From contig CAZVMN010000012.1 of the NCBI GenBank assembly GCA_964629015.1, positions 1-64,000 on the forward strand: DNA of 64,000 bases, written 5' to 3'. Shown here piece after piece: positions 37,850 to 47,305 of this stretch. The position numbers were made by a program, and so were the translations under genes. The stretch is from Oceanococcus sp964629015. GTDB lineage: Bacteria > Pseudomonadota > Gammaproteobacteria > Nevskiales > Oceanococcaceae. The notes beneath the pieces were generated by a model, which was given only the letters and a program-made list of their open reading frames with translations, was not told where the DNA came from and made no database searches. The first letter of the stretch is position 1, and every line of letters starts with the position of its first letter.

Positions 37850-38713
37850 ATGAACGCTTTTTTGAAAAGACTTTTCATTTCCGCCTACTGTGGCGCGCTT
37901 TTTCTCGGCACGGCTTGGGCGGTCATCGCGTTTGTCCGTGCTGGTATGACGTCAGGCGAGCTTGGTCTTCTCGTCACGGCCTTGCCCATGACGGTGTTCT
38001 TCAGCCGTTTGTTTATTCTGAAAGATGTGGTGAGGACGTCGGCCAACCTTCGGGGCTATACGACGGTTATGAGTCTGGGGGTTGCCCTGAGCCTGTTTGC
38101 GGCGCTGGCGGACGGTTGGTCTGTGTTTCAGGCCGCTGCTGTCAGTTTACTGCTCGGCCAGATTCTCTACGTGTTCTGGTATTCGAAATTTTCCCAGCGC
38201 GACAAAGCCACGTTGGCGGTTGGGAAAAAACTGCCGGCATTCGAGATGCACAGTGCAGAGGGAGCTTTGGTGACCAACCAGAGCGTGCTAGGGCGTCCCT
38301 GCTTGATGGTGTTTTACCGCGGCAACTGGTGCCCGTTGTGTGTGGCGCAGATCGGTGAGATCGCGGAGCAATATCGGCAGCTTGAGCGGCGCGGTGCGCA
38401 GGTGGTTTTTGTGAGTTCGCAGCCGCCGGAGCACACGCAAGCGTTGGCTCAGCGTTTCGACGTGCCGGCGGGATTCTGGGTCGATCACAACAACCAGACG
38501 GCCAAAGCTTTTGGCATTTTCGCGCAAGCTGGGACACCGGCGGGGATGGAGGTGCTGGGCTACGCGGCAGACACGGCCATGCCGAGCGTTGTGATGACCG
38601 ACGCCGATGGCGTGATCATCTACTCGGATCTCACCGAAAATTACCGGGTACGCCCGGAGCCGGCTGAGTTTCTCCGCGTGCTCGATGAGCGCGGTGTGGT
38701 GAGCGCCGTTTAA
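37850..38713 (+). CDS. Membrane-anchored peroxiredoxin-like protein
   Basis: 287 residues. The first 112 residues hold about four hydrophobic segments (about 8-30, 36-56, 72-88, 92-112). The rest is an AhpC/TSA-type redoxin domain with YRGNWCPLCVAQ, that is Cys161 and Cys164 in a CxxC arrangement. This is the BCP/redoxin type rather than typical 2-Cys peroxiredoxin. AGGAGA lies 10 bases upstream. It is divergent from the glutathione peroxidase, so the two form a peroxide-defence pair. Topology would decide whether the thiol domain faces cytoplasm or periplasm. Confidence 0.85.
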   Translation: MNAFLKRLFISAYCGALFLGTAWAVIAFVRAGMTSGELGLLVTALPMTVFFSRLFILKDVVRTSANLRGYTTVMSLGVALSLFAALADGWSVFQAAAVSLLLGQILYVFWYSKFSQRDKATLAVGKKLPAFEMHSAEGALVTNQSVLGRPCLMVFYRGNWCPLCVAQIGEIAEQYRQLERRGAQVVFVSSQPPEHTQALAQRFDVPAGFWVDHNNQTAKAFGIFAQAGTPAGMEVLGYAADTAMPSVVMTDADGVIIYSDLTENYRVRPEPAEFLRVLDERGVVSAV

Positions 38714-38802
38714 CAGCGGCTCGCCGGTTTGAACGTGCGACACCATCGGGGCAGAATCGGGCCCTTCTTCGGCATCACGCCGACAATTCCAAGAGTTTTT
38801 CG

Positions 38803-40041
38803 ATGACCATCCCCACACTGAATAGTTCTTTCACTTTGCCCAACGGCAGCACCCTGACCAATCGCATCGCCAAATCGGCGATGAGCGAAGCGCTGGGCAC
38901 GATGGACAATCGTGCGACGCAGGAATTGGTTCGACTGTATCAACGCTGGGGGCAGGGTGGCACCGGCCTGTTGATCACCGGCAATGTGATGATCGATCGT
39001 CTCGCCCTGGGTGAGCCGGGCAATGTGGTGATCGAGGACGAGCGTGATCTCCAGACGCTAAAAGCCTGGGCCGAAGCGGGTCAGGCCGAAGGCGCGCAGG
39101 TGTGGGTCCAGCTCAACCATCCCGGGCGGCAAAGTCCCAAGGGTCTCAACAAAGAGAATGTCGCCCCGTCCGCGGTGGCCTTTGATAAGGCCATGCAGGC
39201 CTATTTCGAGACCCCGCGTGAGTTGACCGGTGACGAGATTGAAGACTTGATCGCGCGTTTCGGGCGGGCCGCGGGAATCTGTCGCAAAGCTGGCTTTTCT
39301 GGGGCGCAAATCCACGGCGCTCATGGTTACCTGGTCAGCCAGTTTTTGTCGCCCAAGACCAACCAGCGCAGCGATGAGTGGGGCGGCAACGCGGAAAATC
39401 GCCGTCGTTTTGTTCTGCGTGTGTTGCAGGCCATGCGCGAAGCCACGGCACCGGATTTTGCCATCGGCATCAAGCTGAACTCGGCCGACTTTCAGCGCGG
39501 CGGGTTCACCGAAGAGGAATCCCTGGATGTGATGAGCGCACTGGCGGAAGCGGGCATTGATCTGATCGAGATCTCTGGTGGCACCTATGAAGCGCCAGCG
39601 ATGACCGGCGTGCGCGAATCGACGCGTGCGCGTGAAGCTTACTTCCTGGATTTTGCCGACAAGGTGCGGGCGCGCATTCCCAACACCCCGCTGATGGTCA
39701 CCGGTGGTTTCCGCAGTCATGCGGGTATGACGGCGGCCTTGGCGTCCGGCTCTTTGGATCTTTGTGGTATCGCCCGACTTCTGGCGATTGAGCCTGATGT
39801 CAGCGCGCGCTTGCTCGCTGGCCAAGATCCTCGTGAGACCGTGCGCCCGATCAAAACCGGTATTGGTCCGGTCGATCGAATGGCGATCATGGAAGTGACC
39901 TGGTATACGCGTCAGCTGCGCCGGATTGGTCGCGGGCAAGAGCCCAAACCTGGCGAGTCCGGGCTCAAAGCCTTTGTGTGCAGCTTGGTGGACACCGCAT
40001 CAGGTATGCGTCAGACCCGGCGCTTGCGCGCCAGCGCTTAA
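38803..40041 (+). CDS. NADH:flavin oxidoreductase, Old Yellow Enzyme family
   Basis: 412 residues, FMN-binding TIM barrel. The substrate-binding pair is His171 and His174 in IHGAHGYLVSQFLSP, followed by the family hallmark DEWGGNAENRRRF at 191-203. Gln103 and His106 in WVQLNHPGRQ match the N-terminal FMN contacts. No iron-sulfur extension like that of 2,4-dienoyl-CoA reductase is present. The enzyme reduces activated alkenes with NAD(P)H, consistent with degradation of unsaturated ketones made by the neighbouring oxygenases. The gene ends just before a strong hairpin. Confidence 0.92.
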   Translation: MTIPTLNSSFTLPNGSTLTNRIAKSAMSEALGTMDNRATQELVRLYQRWGQGGTGLLITGNVMIDRLALGEPGNVVIEDERDLQTLKAWAEAGQAEGAQVWVQLNHPGRQSPKGLNKENVAPSAVAFDKAMQAYFETPRELTGDEIEDLIARFGRAAGICRKAGFSGAQIHGAHGYLVSQFLSPKTNQRSDEWGGNAENRRRFVLRVLQAMREATAPDFAIGIKLNSADFQRGGFTEEESLDVMSALAEAGIDLIEISGGTYEAPAMTGVRESTRAREAYFLDFADKVRARIPNTPLMVTGGFRSHAGMTAALASGSLDLCGIARLLAIEPDVSARLLAGQDPRETVRPIKTGIGPVDRMAIMEVTWYTRQLRRIGRGQEPKPGESGLKAFVCSLVDTASGMRQTRRLRASA

Positions 40042-40048
40042 ACGCCAA

Positions 40049-40079
40049 GGGCGCGTTGGGTGTGATGCCCAACGCGCCC
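40049..40079. terminator. Hairpin between convergent genes, probable bidirectional terminator
   Basis: Perfect 12-base arms GGGCGCGTTGGG (40049-40060) and CCCAACGCGCCC (40068-40079) with a 7-base loop, between the oxidoreductase stop at 40041 and the convergent M19-like stop at 40088. A short T-rich stretch (GTTGGTTTT) follows on the plus strand. The U-tract is weak, so termination strength is uncertain. Confidence 0.7.
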
Positions 40080-40087
40080 CGTTGGTT

Positions 40088-42481
40088 TTACGGCAGTGGC
40101 CGCCAAGCTTCGGTGCGTTCCCACATGCGCAAATAGGCTTCCGCTGAACTGAAGAATTGACGCAGGGCGCGGTCGATCTCGTCGTCCGAGCGTTCTTCAG
40201 TGAAGCGTTGCATGTCTGCGATCTGGTCGGGGTACAGCCCGTAATGAGCGACGCCACGGCCTTCATACAAATTGAACACATGATCGCCGGTGACCTGTTC
40301 GTCGAATTCGACACGGCCATCCACCGATTTGAACGGATACAGCGGTGTGCCTTGTTCACCGCTGTTGCCCGGCAGGCTGGCGATACCATTCACGTCCGAG
40401 GCCATGCCCGTGGTCGGCAAGCCGGCGACCAGCTTGGTCGCAGGGCGCTGGTCCACTTTGTTGAGGCGGTCCACCCACTGCTCACGCGCGCTGACAAATC
40501 GGCTGATGTTGCCGCCGTTGGCGACCAAGCGGTCGAGCAGTACTTCCGAATTCAGCCAGTCGTGGCTGCTGGTCAAGCCGGGGTAACCGTTCACTTCCGC
40601 CAGCTCGAAAATCCGATCGATGACTTTGCGTGAGGAATGATCCACTTCAATGATCATGCGCCGCTTCATCAGCTCGTCGATGAAGGCATGGCCAATCTCG
40701 GTCAGGCCGCGGACATTGCATAAACCCTGTTCGGTGGCCGGGATCAGCGGCGGCAGCGGAATCGGTGTCTGCTGCAATTGGCCGTCTATGTATTCCAGTT
40801 GGACCAGCAACTGATCGATCAAGCCGAGCGGATTGGGTGCGTTCTCATCACCGGTGGAGTCGCTGACGAAGCTTTCCGGGCACTCCTCGTATTCCAGCGC
40901 GTGACCGGTTTCCGCCAGGTTGCCGACGTACAGCACGGTACCGATACCAAAGGCCTCGTCGGGGACCACGCCGCCAAAGGCATTGTCGAATTTGTGAATC
41001 GGGAAGATGTGACGGATGCCCACCCGGTAGGCTGCATCCAGGCGCTCGGTCATTTCCTGCGTCGAGCATTCGGCCATGCCGAGGAATTCACCGCAGTTGA
41101 AGATCTTGGAAATCTCGATGCCCAGAACCACCGCCATCTTGCCCTCGGCGATGACCTTGCGTGCATCGGCGGGCGTCTCGACGACGCGGAACCAGCCTTC
41201 GCCCGGCCCGCCATGCTGGGCATCAATATAGTCCTGCATTTCAAACACACGCTGCGCTTGCAGGCGCCAGTTTTCCTCGAAATCGCAGGCATTCTGCTTT
41301 TGCGGATTGATCTGGCACAGCACTTCGTTGCCGGTGAAGTGGTTGACCAGAATCTTCAAGCCGGCCAGATGCGCACGCTCGATCCAACGGTAGTAGGACT
41401 GATGATGCTGCAACGAGTCGTGACGTGGCCAGAATGGGAAATCCGGCCAGCCGCGGGTCTCGTGGACCGGTTGGCCGTGACCCGAGGTCACCGTCTCGAC
41501 CACCCCAAGCACACCTTGTGGGCCGTGGTTGACGGAACAATCGTCCAGCGCATGGTCAACGCCAAACTTGTGGAACGGGTCGCCGTAATTGACGCGGCCA
41601 CCAATGAACTCGTACGCGGTGATGTGCGAATGCGCATCAATGAAGCCATACACATCCTGATCGCCAATCAAGGAGGCGTTCTCACTTTGCGTGAACAGAT
41701 CCACTTCGCGCAGATATTTGGCCGGTCCGCGCTCATCCAGGACCGTCGCGTTGAGCGGTGCTTCCGGGTAGCTGTCGCAGGTTTCGACCGGGATCAAGCG
41801 AAATTCACTGGCTTCGCTGGCCTGGGCAGCGGCGGTCAGGCCCAGTTGGCCAGCCGCCACGGCGAGGTTCTGGCCGGTCACTGCATTTTTCAAACTCACT
41901 TTGCCGGGCGAGCGTTCGGTCAAAGTCCAAACGGACAGATCGCTGGCGTCATCGACCATTGCCAAGCGCGGTGCGATGTTTTGATCGCCTAGCTGGTCGC
42001 CGACTTCGCCCACGCCTTCGCCCAGATCACGCACGGCCCCGCCCAAAGGTCCCAGTGGATCGGTGACGAAGTCCAGAATGTCGCCCACGGCGGAGACCAC
42101 GTATCCGACCTCGCCGACAAAATTGCCGGTGGTGTCGAGCAGCTCACCGAGCGGGTCAGAGATGCCGAGCAGGGCTTTGTCGCCACGCTCGCCCTCGGTG
42201 CGGCTGTAGTGGGACAACAGCAGATAGTCACCAAGCCGTGCGGGTTTGAAGTAGAACGCGGCGGCCGCATCGGCGTTCGGCGTGATTACGTAAAGCGAGT
42301 TATCGCTATCGGCGCTGATGAAGCCTTCGTCGGACTCCAGCACATAGCAATGGTTGGCAGCAGAAAAAACTTGATCAGCCACGCTGTCGCGTGCGACGTC
42401 GCTATCGCGTCCACCGTTACAGCCAACAAGCAATAAAACGACAGCCAGACAACTGGCCAATTTGGCGTTCATATGAGCCAT
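40088..42481 (-). CDS. Lipoprotein with M19-like (membrane dipeptidase) metallohydrolase domain
   Basis: 797 residues from ATG 42481; GGGGAA precedes it. Lipobox LLVGC gives Cys21. Residues about 40-225 form a separate beta-rich domain, possibly trefoil-like, interrupted by a Gly/Leu/Asp-rich insertion (about 110-165). The C-terminal TIM barrel starts with the metal motif DAHSH at 282-286 and contains VLGIEISK, GIRHIFPIHKFDNAFGG and IIEVDHSSRK, the order of metal ligands in the M19 dipeptidase-like amidohydrolases. It would act on a peptide, lactone or amide at the envelope. The N-terminal addition is unusual for M19 proteins. The exact substrate is unknown. Confidence 0.75.
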   Translation of the reverse strand: MAHMNAKLASCLAVVLLLVGCNGGRDSDVARDSVADQVFSAANHCYVLESDEGFISADSDNSLYVITPNADAAAAFYFKPARLGDYLLLSHYSRTEGERGDKALLGISDPLGELLDTTGNFVGEVGYVVSAVGDILDFVTDPLGPLGGAVRDLGEGVGEVGDQLGDQNIAPRLAMVDDASDLSVWTLTERSPGKVSLKNAVTGQNLAVAAGQLGLTAAAQASEASEFRLIPVETCDSYPEAPLNATVLDERGPAKYLREVDLFTQSENASLIGDQDVYGFIDAHSHITAYEFIGGRVNYGDPFHKFGVDHALDDCSVNHGPQGVLGVVETVTSGHGQPVHETRGWPDFPFWPRHDSLQHHQSYYRWIERAHLAGLKILVNHFTGNEVLCQINPQKQNACDFEENWRLQAQRVFEMQDYIDAQHGGPGEGWFRVVETPADARKVIAEGKMAVVLGIEISKIFNCGEFLGMAECSTQEMTERLDAAYRVGIRHIFPIHKFDNAFGGVVPDEAFGIGTVLYVGNLAETGHALEYEECPESFVSDSTGDENAPNPLGLIDQLLVQLEYIDGQLQQTPIPLPPLIPATEQGLCNVRGLTEIGHAFIDELMKRRMIIEVDHSSRKVIDRIFELAEVNGYPGLTSSHDWLNSEVLLDRLVANGGNISRFVSAREQWVDRLNKVDQRPATKLVAGLPTTGMASDVNGIASLPGNSGEQGTPLYPFKSVDGRVEFDEQVTGDHVFNLYEGRGVAHYGLYPDQIADMQRFTEERSDDEIDRALRQFFSSAEAYLRMWERTEAWRPLP

Positions 42482-42591
42482 GGGGTTCCCCTATCCCTGG
42501 ATGAGCCACAAAGAATGCGTAGAGTACTGCCATGACAGCCCGATGACAGTCGCAAAAATTGCCGACAAATCAGTGCGCTGAGGCGAGAGCG

Positions 42592-42846
42592 CTAGGCCGG
42601 GGTGGGGTTATTCAAAGGTTTGCGGCCGTAGCGATTCCACAGCACATGCAGGTAAATGCCGTTGGCACACACACTGAAGGTGGCTGCGAACAGGGGTTCT
42701 TCGATGGGGACGCCAAGCAGAGTAATGCCGCTGATGTCATCCAGATTCCAGAAACGATCAAAGTACCCGGGGGCTACCGCGTTCATCAGCAAGCACAGCA
42801 GCATGTACATGGTCGTGAACGGGACGCTGATCAAAGGAACAACCAA
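42592..42846 (-). pseudogene. C-terminal fragment of a lycopene-cyclase-domain protein
   Basis: 84 residues from a TTG start (first ATG at codon 13). The sequence WNLDDISGITLLGVPIEEPL and NGIYLHVLWNRYGRK closely parallels the last 75 residues of the full-length relative at 47247-47969. The family motif PIEE is kept. Only about two membrane helices remain of the usual six or seven, so it is probably the remnant of a longer gene. Split cyclases of the CrtYc/CrtYd type are an alternative, but those halves are longer. It overlaps the stop of the upstream YfiM-like gene by 16 bases. Confidence 0.6.
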
Positions 42847-43379
42847 TCGATCAGGCTGATGGTCAATGCGCCGCCCACGCCACCGCCAATGGTGGCATAA
42901 ATGTCCACCTCGTCGACCTGGCCGGTCTCGGTGTAGCCGTCATACTCTTCCTTGAGGGCGCCGACCGCCGCTGAGGCGGCCACCCCGACCAGGAATGAAG
43001 CCACTTTAGACCAGCGCGAATCCGGCTTCCCCGCATACAAGGTATAGATGCCTGAAGTCGATAAGCCGACCAGATAGCCTGCGGTGATGTGGTCGATTTT
43101 GTCGTGGCGGCCCTTGATGTGGGCCAAGGTGAGGCCAGTCAGCCCGGCGATGGACAGACCCACGGTCACAATGGGGTCCGGGCGTGTGGTTGTTGGTGTC
43201 GCGTCAGCCAAGTCTAACTGCTGCGCGTAGGCGGCAAGCATTTGTGACGGCGCGCGTGGCGCGCTTGTCATCTGTTCTGCGGCGTCAACACTCAACAGCA
43301 AGCCTGGTGATGCCAGGGCGAGCCCTTGTGGGCCCGCCCAGAGCAGCAAGACGGCGAATCTGAGACGTGCGCCTGGCAT
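42831..43379 (-). CDS. YfiM-like (DUF2279-type) envelope protein
   Basis: 182 residues. A hydrophobic N-terminus (residues 1-24) with LASPG suggests export. The core features are DKIDHITAGYLVG (near 92-104), ALKEEYDGY (near 142-150) and DIYATIGGGVGGAL, the pattern of YfiM-type proteins, whose function is unknown. The 3' end overlaps the start of the lycopene-cyclase-like fragment. Residues 30-70 are a low-complexity linker. The assignment rests on motif resemblance only. Confidence 0.6.
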   Translation of the reverse strand: MPGARLRFAVLLLWAGPQGLALASPGLLLSVDAAEQMTSAPRAPSQMLAAYAQQLDLADATPTTTRPDPIVTVGLSIAGLTGLTLAHIKGRHDKIDHITAGYLVGLSTSGIYTLYAGKPDSRWSKVASFLVGVAASAAVGALKEEYDGYTETGQVDEVDIYATIGGGVGGALTISLIDWLFL

Positions 43380-43408
43380 GCCGATTCAGCGTTTGCGACC
43401 GGCCAGGC

Positions 43409-44524
43409 TCATGGTGAGCTGTCCGCGTCGGTGAGGGGTAGAGCGCGGTTACGCAAGAACTCGTACATCTGCTCGTTACGCCGTTGTGGCCAGATCAGAT
43501 GACGCAGCGCACCTTCGTTGAGCAAGCCCAGCGGCTGATCGCTGCTGTATTCGCAGCGCGCCACGCAACTGTCGGTGTCTTCGCCATTGGGCGCAAGAAT
43601 GATGGATTCCAACTCCAGATCGGGCAGGGTTTCGGCAAAGCGCTCGCGCATGCCGATGCTGCCGGTGGTGCAAATGCCGATGATGTCGCAGTCGTTGTGC
43701 ACGGTCATGATCGGGCGCAAATTGTTGCCGAAGGGCGCCTGTGCGCAGGGGTCTTCCACATCGGTGAACGGATCGGGATTGGAGTACACCGCACTGGCCG
43801 CAATGCCGGGAGTGTTCAGCGCGTACAGAATGGCCATGGCGGCGCCATTGGACCAACCCGACATGAAAATCCTTTGACGGTCGACCAGATCGCGCGCCAG
43901 CACCTCGTCGATGAAGTGATCCACGGTTGCCACATCAACATTGATGGCCGGATCATTGCGGTCAAGATTGCGGTACCAGTTGTCGTAGCCCCAGGCGTGA
44001 TCATCCGGGAATGGATAATGGTGGGGTTTGTCGCGGCCTTCGATCATCAGCAGGATGAAGCCGGGACGGTTGGGATCACCACTCAAGTCGGCGCCGCGAT
44101 AGTCCAGATCCATGCCCGACAACAAGGTCTGTGGGTCACCCGGAAACAGCGAGCCATGCAGAAAGACCAGCAGTGGGAGTGGTTGGTCTGCACTGGCGTG
44201 ATCCGGAATCTGCAGGCAGGCCTCGCGCGGCGTGCCCATGGCGTCCTCCCAGGTCAGGTATTCGCCGCCCTTGAGCGGGCAGGTCAACTCGACGGGGTAC
44301 AGTGAGGCCACCACGCCTTGCAATGACGGTGCGGTTTCAAACGGCGGATTGCCATGGATACCGGCGCAACCCTCACCAACGGCCGGTTGCGCGGGCACCG
44401 AGATTTGGTCTGCACGAGCCGAGGCATTGTTCGACGTTGTGACGCCGCCTTCGCCGCAAGCACTCAGCAGCGCGATGGCTAAGCTCGCCCCGAGCGCGAC
44501 CCGGGATGTTGTCATGTTCAGCAT
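43409..44524 (-). CDS. Alpha/beta-hydrolase esterase, predicted lipoprotein (PHB-depolymerase-like)
   Basis: 371 residues from ATG 44524, chosen because the product then opens with a proper lipoprotein signal (lipobox LLSAC, Cys23). An upstream ATG at 44557 adds 11 residues. The oxyanion segment LLVFLHGS and nucleophile elbow GWSNGA (Ser225) match esterases of the poly-hydroxybutyrate depolymerase/feruloyl esterase group. Several Cys (for example DPCAQ, NDCDIIGIC, SCVARC) suggest periplasmic disulfides. It is divergent from the TonB receptor at 44728, so ester cleavage at the surface may feed uptake. Confidence 0.82.
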   Translation of the reverse strand: MLNMTTSRVALGASLAIALLSACGEGGVTTSNNASARADQISVPAQPAVGEGCAGIHGNPPFETAPSLQGVVASLYPVELTCPLKGGEYLTWEDAMGTPREACLQIPDHASADQPLPLLVFLHGSLFPGDPQTLLSGMDLDYRGADLSGDPNRPGFILLMIEGRDKPHHYPFPDDHAWGYDNWYRNLDRNDPAINVDVATVDHFIDEVLARDLVDRQRIFMSGWSNGAAMAILYALNTPGIAASAVYSNPDPFTDVEDPCAQAPFGNNLRPIMTVHNDCDIIGICTTGSIGMRERFAETLPDLELESIILAPNGEDTDSCVARCEYSSDQPLGLLNEGALRHLIWPQRRNEQMYEFLRNRALPLTDADSSP

Positions 44525-44727
44525 GTTGTTCTCTTTGTTGTCCTCCGAACCGATCATCCTAGGCTAGCGCTCGTCATCGTCCAAGTGTCACTCGCGGTCA
44601 CCCATAAGGATGAATCCCTATACCCGCGCGGGACTAAGATGAACCGCTGTCCCGTCATCGGGGCCTGAGACAACATTCAAGAACATGCTCCCGGTCGTTG
44701 AGGAGCTGCAGTGAGGGGAGATCAATC

Positions 44728-46950
44728 ATGCAATACCTGTCGCGTAAGGGCCTGTCGGTTCTCACTTTGGCTTTGTGGATACCGCTGGGCGCTTTCGCCC
44801 AGCTTGCGGCGGATGACGACGATGCCAAGCTGGAGACCATCGTTGTCACTGCGACCAAAGGTGGTGAAACCGACTTGCAGAGCACGTCGCTCGCGGTTAC
44901 GGCGATGACCGCGGATCAACTCGAAGAGCGTGGTGTCAGCGATGTGCGTGGGATGGTCAACTACACGCCAGGTTTGCAGATCTCAGATCTGAGTGGGTAC
45001 GCCCAGTTGTACATCCGTGGTGTCGGGTCGAACACCGTGTTCATCGGTTCCGATCCCAGCACCACGATCCATCTGGACGGTGTTTATCTGGCGCGTCCGC
45101 TGAGCTACTTTTCTGATTTCCTCGATGTGGAGCGCGTGGAAGTACTGCGTGGACCACAGGGCACGCTGTACGGTCGCAACTCGGTCGGCGGCACGATCAA
45201 TATAATCTCGCGCCGCCCGCAGGACGATTTGCAGGGTGAGGTGCAGGTCGGGGTCGGCAATTTCGGTCTGTTCGAAAGCAAGGCCTACATCACTGGGCCG
45301 TTGGGCAGCTCCGGCATTGCGGCTTCTTTGGCAGTGAACCGCTCGTCGCGTGATGCCTTTTTCGACAATGCGTCGACCGGCGGTGATGTGCAGGATGAGG
45401 ACAATCAGGCTATCCGCGGGCAGGTGCTTTTCCCGCTGGGCTTGGATGGTGAATTTATCGTGCGTGCCGATTACACAAAAACGGATGCGGCACTGGGCCA
45501 ATACCCCAAACTGCTCGCACCCAGCGGCAACCCGACCGACGATGCCGTACTGGGGGATTACGACACGGTGTCGATGAACCGTTCCAACCGGACCAAGCAG
45601 GAGCTGTATGGCGTGGCCGGTGAACTGAACTATCAGCTGCATCCCACCTGGTCGATGAAATCCTTGACCGGCTATCGTGGCTTACGCGCGTCCATTGATT
45701 CGGACGCCGATTCCAGCGATAGCGACATTCTGCGCACTCAGATCACGCCGATTCGTCAGCATCAATTCAGCGAAGAGCTCACCGTGAATGCGCGCTACGA
45801 CCGCTTCAACGTGGTTTTCGGTGCCTATTACTTTGACGAGCGTAACCGCGAGCCGTTGACCCTGGCGGTCTACCCGGCCGGTTTCTCGCATGTGCAGCGG
45901 CCGTTGCTGCAAGCCGAATCCTACGCCGTGTTCGGGCAGGGCGAATACTTTGTGACGGAGCGTTTGTCCTTGCTGGCCGGGCTGCGCTGGACACACGAGA
46001 CCAAGGATTACGAGCTGACCGATTTCTATGCGGCATCCACGGCGGATGACCCCAACGAAGTGGAGAACGCAGCGCAGATTTCTGGCGTTGAAGGCTTGAG
46101 TGATCCTTTCTACATCGATGTGTCGCGGTCACGCAGCGCGGTTACGCCCAAGCTTGGTGTGAATTTCCAGTGGACCGACGATGTGATGGTGTTCGCGTCC
46201 GCCACGCGTGGATTCAAGAGCGGTGGCTATGACTACGGCGCGTCCAACGCCGAAGACGCCGCCGCAGGCTACGGGCCGGAGTATTTGTGGTCTTACCAAA
46301 TCGGTGCCAAAACCGACTGGCTGGATCGCCGCCTGCGTTTGAATGTGGATGCGTTCTATTACGACTACACCGACCTGCAGGTGCAGCAATTCGTCAACAA
46401 CGGCAGCAGCTTTGGCGCCGTCACCGACAACGCAGCCAGCGCCGATGTCAAAGGAATAGAAGCCGAACTCGTGGCCCGCCCCCTGCGGGGACTGGACCTG
46501 TTCGCCAACCTTGCCTGGCTGGATGCGAGCTACGCCCGCTATCCCGCCGCGTTCTCCAATCAGTTTGGTGAGTTCGATGCCTCCGGCAAGCGACTCAACA
46601 ATGCCCCCGAATGGTCGATGACCGTCGGCGGCAACTACAACTGGTCACTGGGCGAACACGGTGATGCCTTCGCCGGTATCGACTACCACTACCAGACCGA
46701 AATCTACTTCACCGCGGTTAACGATGGCGTTGACGGCGCCGAGGACTACCCCGAACAGCAGGGCGACTACGGTCTGCTCAATGCACGCATAGGCTGGGAC
46801 AGCCCCACGGGAACATGGCGGGCCATTCTGGTCGGCAGCAACCTCACCGATGAAAAGTACGTGACGGGAACTGCCAACTACACCGCTGCCATCGCAGGCC
46901 GTGTGGGTGATCCCCGGACTGCGAAGCTGTTGGTGTCTTGGCGGTTTTGA
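44728..46950 (+). CDS. TonB-dependent outer-membrane receptor
   Basis: 740 residues from ATG 44728; GAGGGGAG at 44712-44719 is the ribosome site, and upstream in-frame codons are ignored. Signal peptide of about 25 (LGAFA|QLAA). TonB-box-like ETIVVTATK, plug with LYIRGVGSN and ERVEVLRGPQGTLYGRNSV, barrel with TRGFKSGGYD, and a C-terminal LLVSWRF ending in Phe as expected for BAM recognition. The type is that of receptors for lipophilic or sugar substrates in degraders. The divergent secreted esterase suggests a shared substrate (inference). A 10-base palindrome CCCGCGCGGG at 44623-44632 lies in the shared upstream region. Confidence 0.93.
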   Translation: MQYLSRKGLSVLTLALWIPLGAFAQLAADDDDAKLETIVVTATKGGETDLQSTSLAVTAMTADQLEERGVSDVRGMVNYTPGLQISDLSGYAQLYIRGVGSNTVFIGSDPSTTIHLDGVYLARPLSYFSDFLDVERVEVLRGPQGTLYGRNSVGGTINIISRRPQDDLQGEVQVGVGNFGLFESKAYITGPLGSSGIAASLAVNRSSRDAFFDNASTGGDVQDEDNQAIRGQVLFPLGLDGEFIVRADYTKTDAALGQYPKLLAPSGNPTDDAVLGDYDTVSMNRSNRTKQELYGVAGELNYQLHPTWSMKSLTGYRGLRASIDSDADSSDSDILRTQITPIRQHQFSEELTVNARYDRFNVVFGAYYFDERNREPLTLAVYPAGFSHVQRPLLQAESYAVFGQGEYFVTERLSLLAGLRWTHETKDYELTDFYAASTADDPNEVENAAQISGVEGLSDPFYIDVSRSRSAVTPKLGVNFQWTDDVMVFASATRGFKSGGYDYGASNAEDAAAGYGPEYLWSYQIGAKTDWLDRRLRLNVDAFYYDYTDLQVQQFVNNGSSFGAVTDNAASADVKGIEAELVARPLRGLDLFANLAWLDASYARYPAAFSNQFGEFDASGKRLNNAPEWSMTVGGNYNWSLGEHGDAFAGIDYHYQTEIYFTAVNDGVDGAEDYPEQQGDYGLLNARIGWDSPTGTWRAILVGSNLTDEKYVTGTANYTAAIAGRVGDPRTAKLLVSWRF

Positions 46951-46999
46951 TCCTTGCGACTGTGGCGGACGACCTCATCAGTCGTCCGTCACGCAGGAC

Positions 47000-47305
47000 T
47001 CACTCGTTGTACTCGAAGGCATCGCTAATCGAATCGCCGCAAATAGAGATGTTGTCGGCGGCTATGACTGGAAGGATCCAGCGGACCCAGATGGCCGGCT
47101 CGTCCTCGACCACGACAGTGGAGCTGAGCTTGTTAAGTTCGACACGCTGCAGTGCGCGACTCGCATAGACGCTGTCACCGCCCCCGGATGTGCGCAGCAC
47201 CCAGAGCACGGGCGCGGCTGCGATCTGTTCAAACTGCGGGCCTTTTTCATGCGGCCGCGGCGTTGCGCCCGTAGCGATGCCAGAGCAAAAACATGTAGAT
47301 GCCAT
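47000..47305 (-). CDS. Possible small protein in the gap after the TonB receptor
   Basis: The 296 bases between 46950 and 47247 contain no clear gene, but on the minus strand one frame reads through the region and into the end of the cyclase-like gene (up to 101 residues). Its C-terminal part (SVYASRALQRVELNKLSS, WVRWILPVIAADNIS) looks protein-like. The start is unclear. A second frame begins with an ATGA overlap at the cyclase stop, so a frameshift between them is possible. I do not recognise a family and treat this as a weak candidate. Confidence 0.25.
   Translation of the reverse strand: MASTCFCSGIATGATPRPHEKGPQFEQIAAAPVLWVLRTSGGGDSVYASRALQRVELNKLSSTVVVEDEPAIWVRWILPVIAADNISICGDSISDAFEYNE

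Noticed and set aside
40778..41992. 404-codon plus-strand frame opposite the M19-like gene
   Set aside because: The minus strand encodes a lipoprotein signal and metal motif; the plus frame shows neither.
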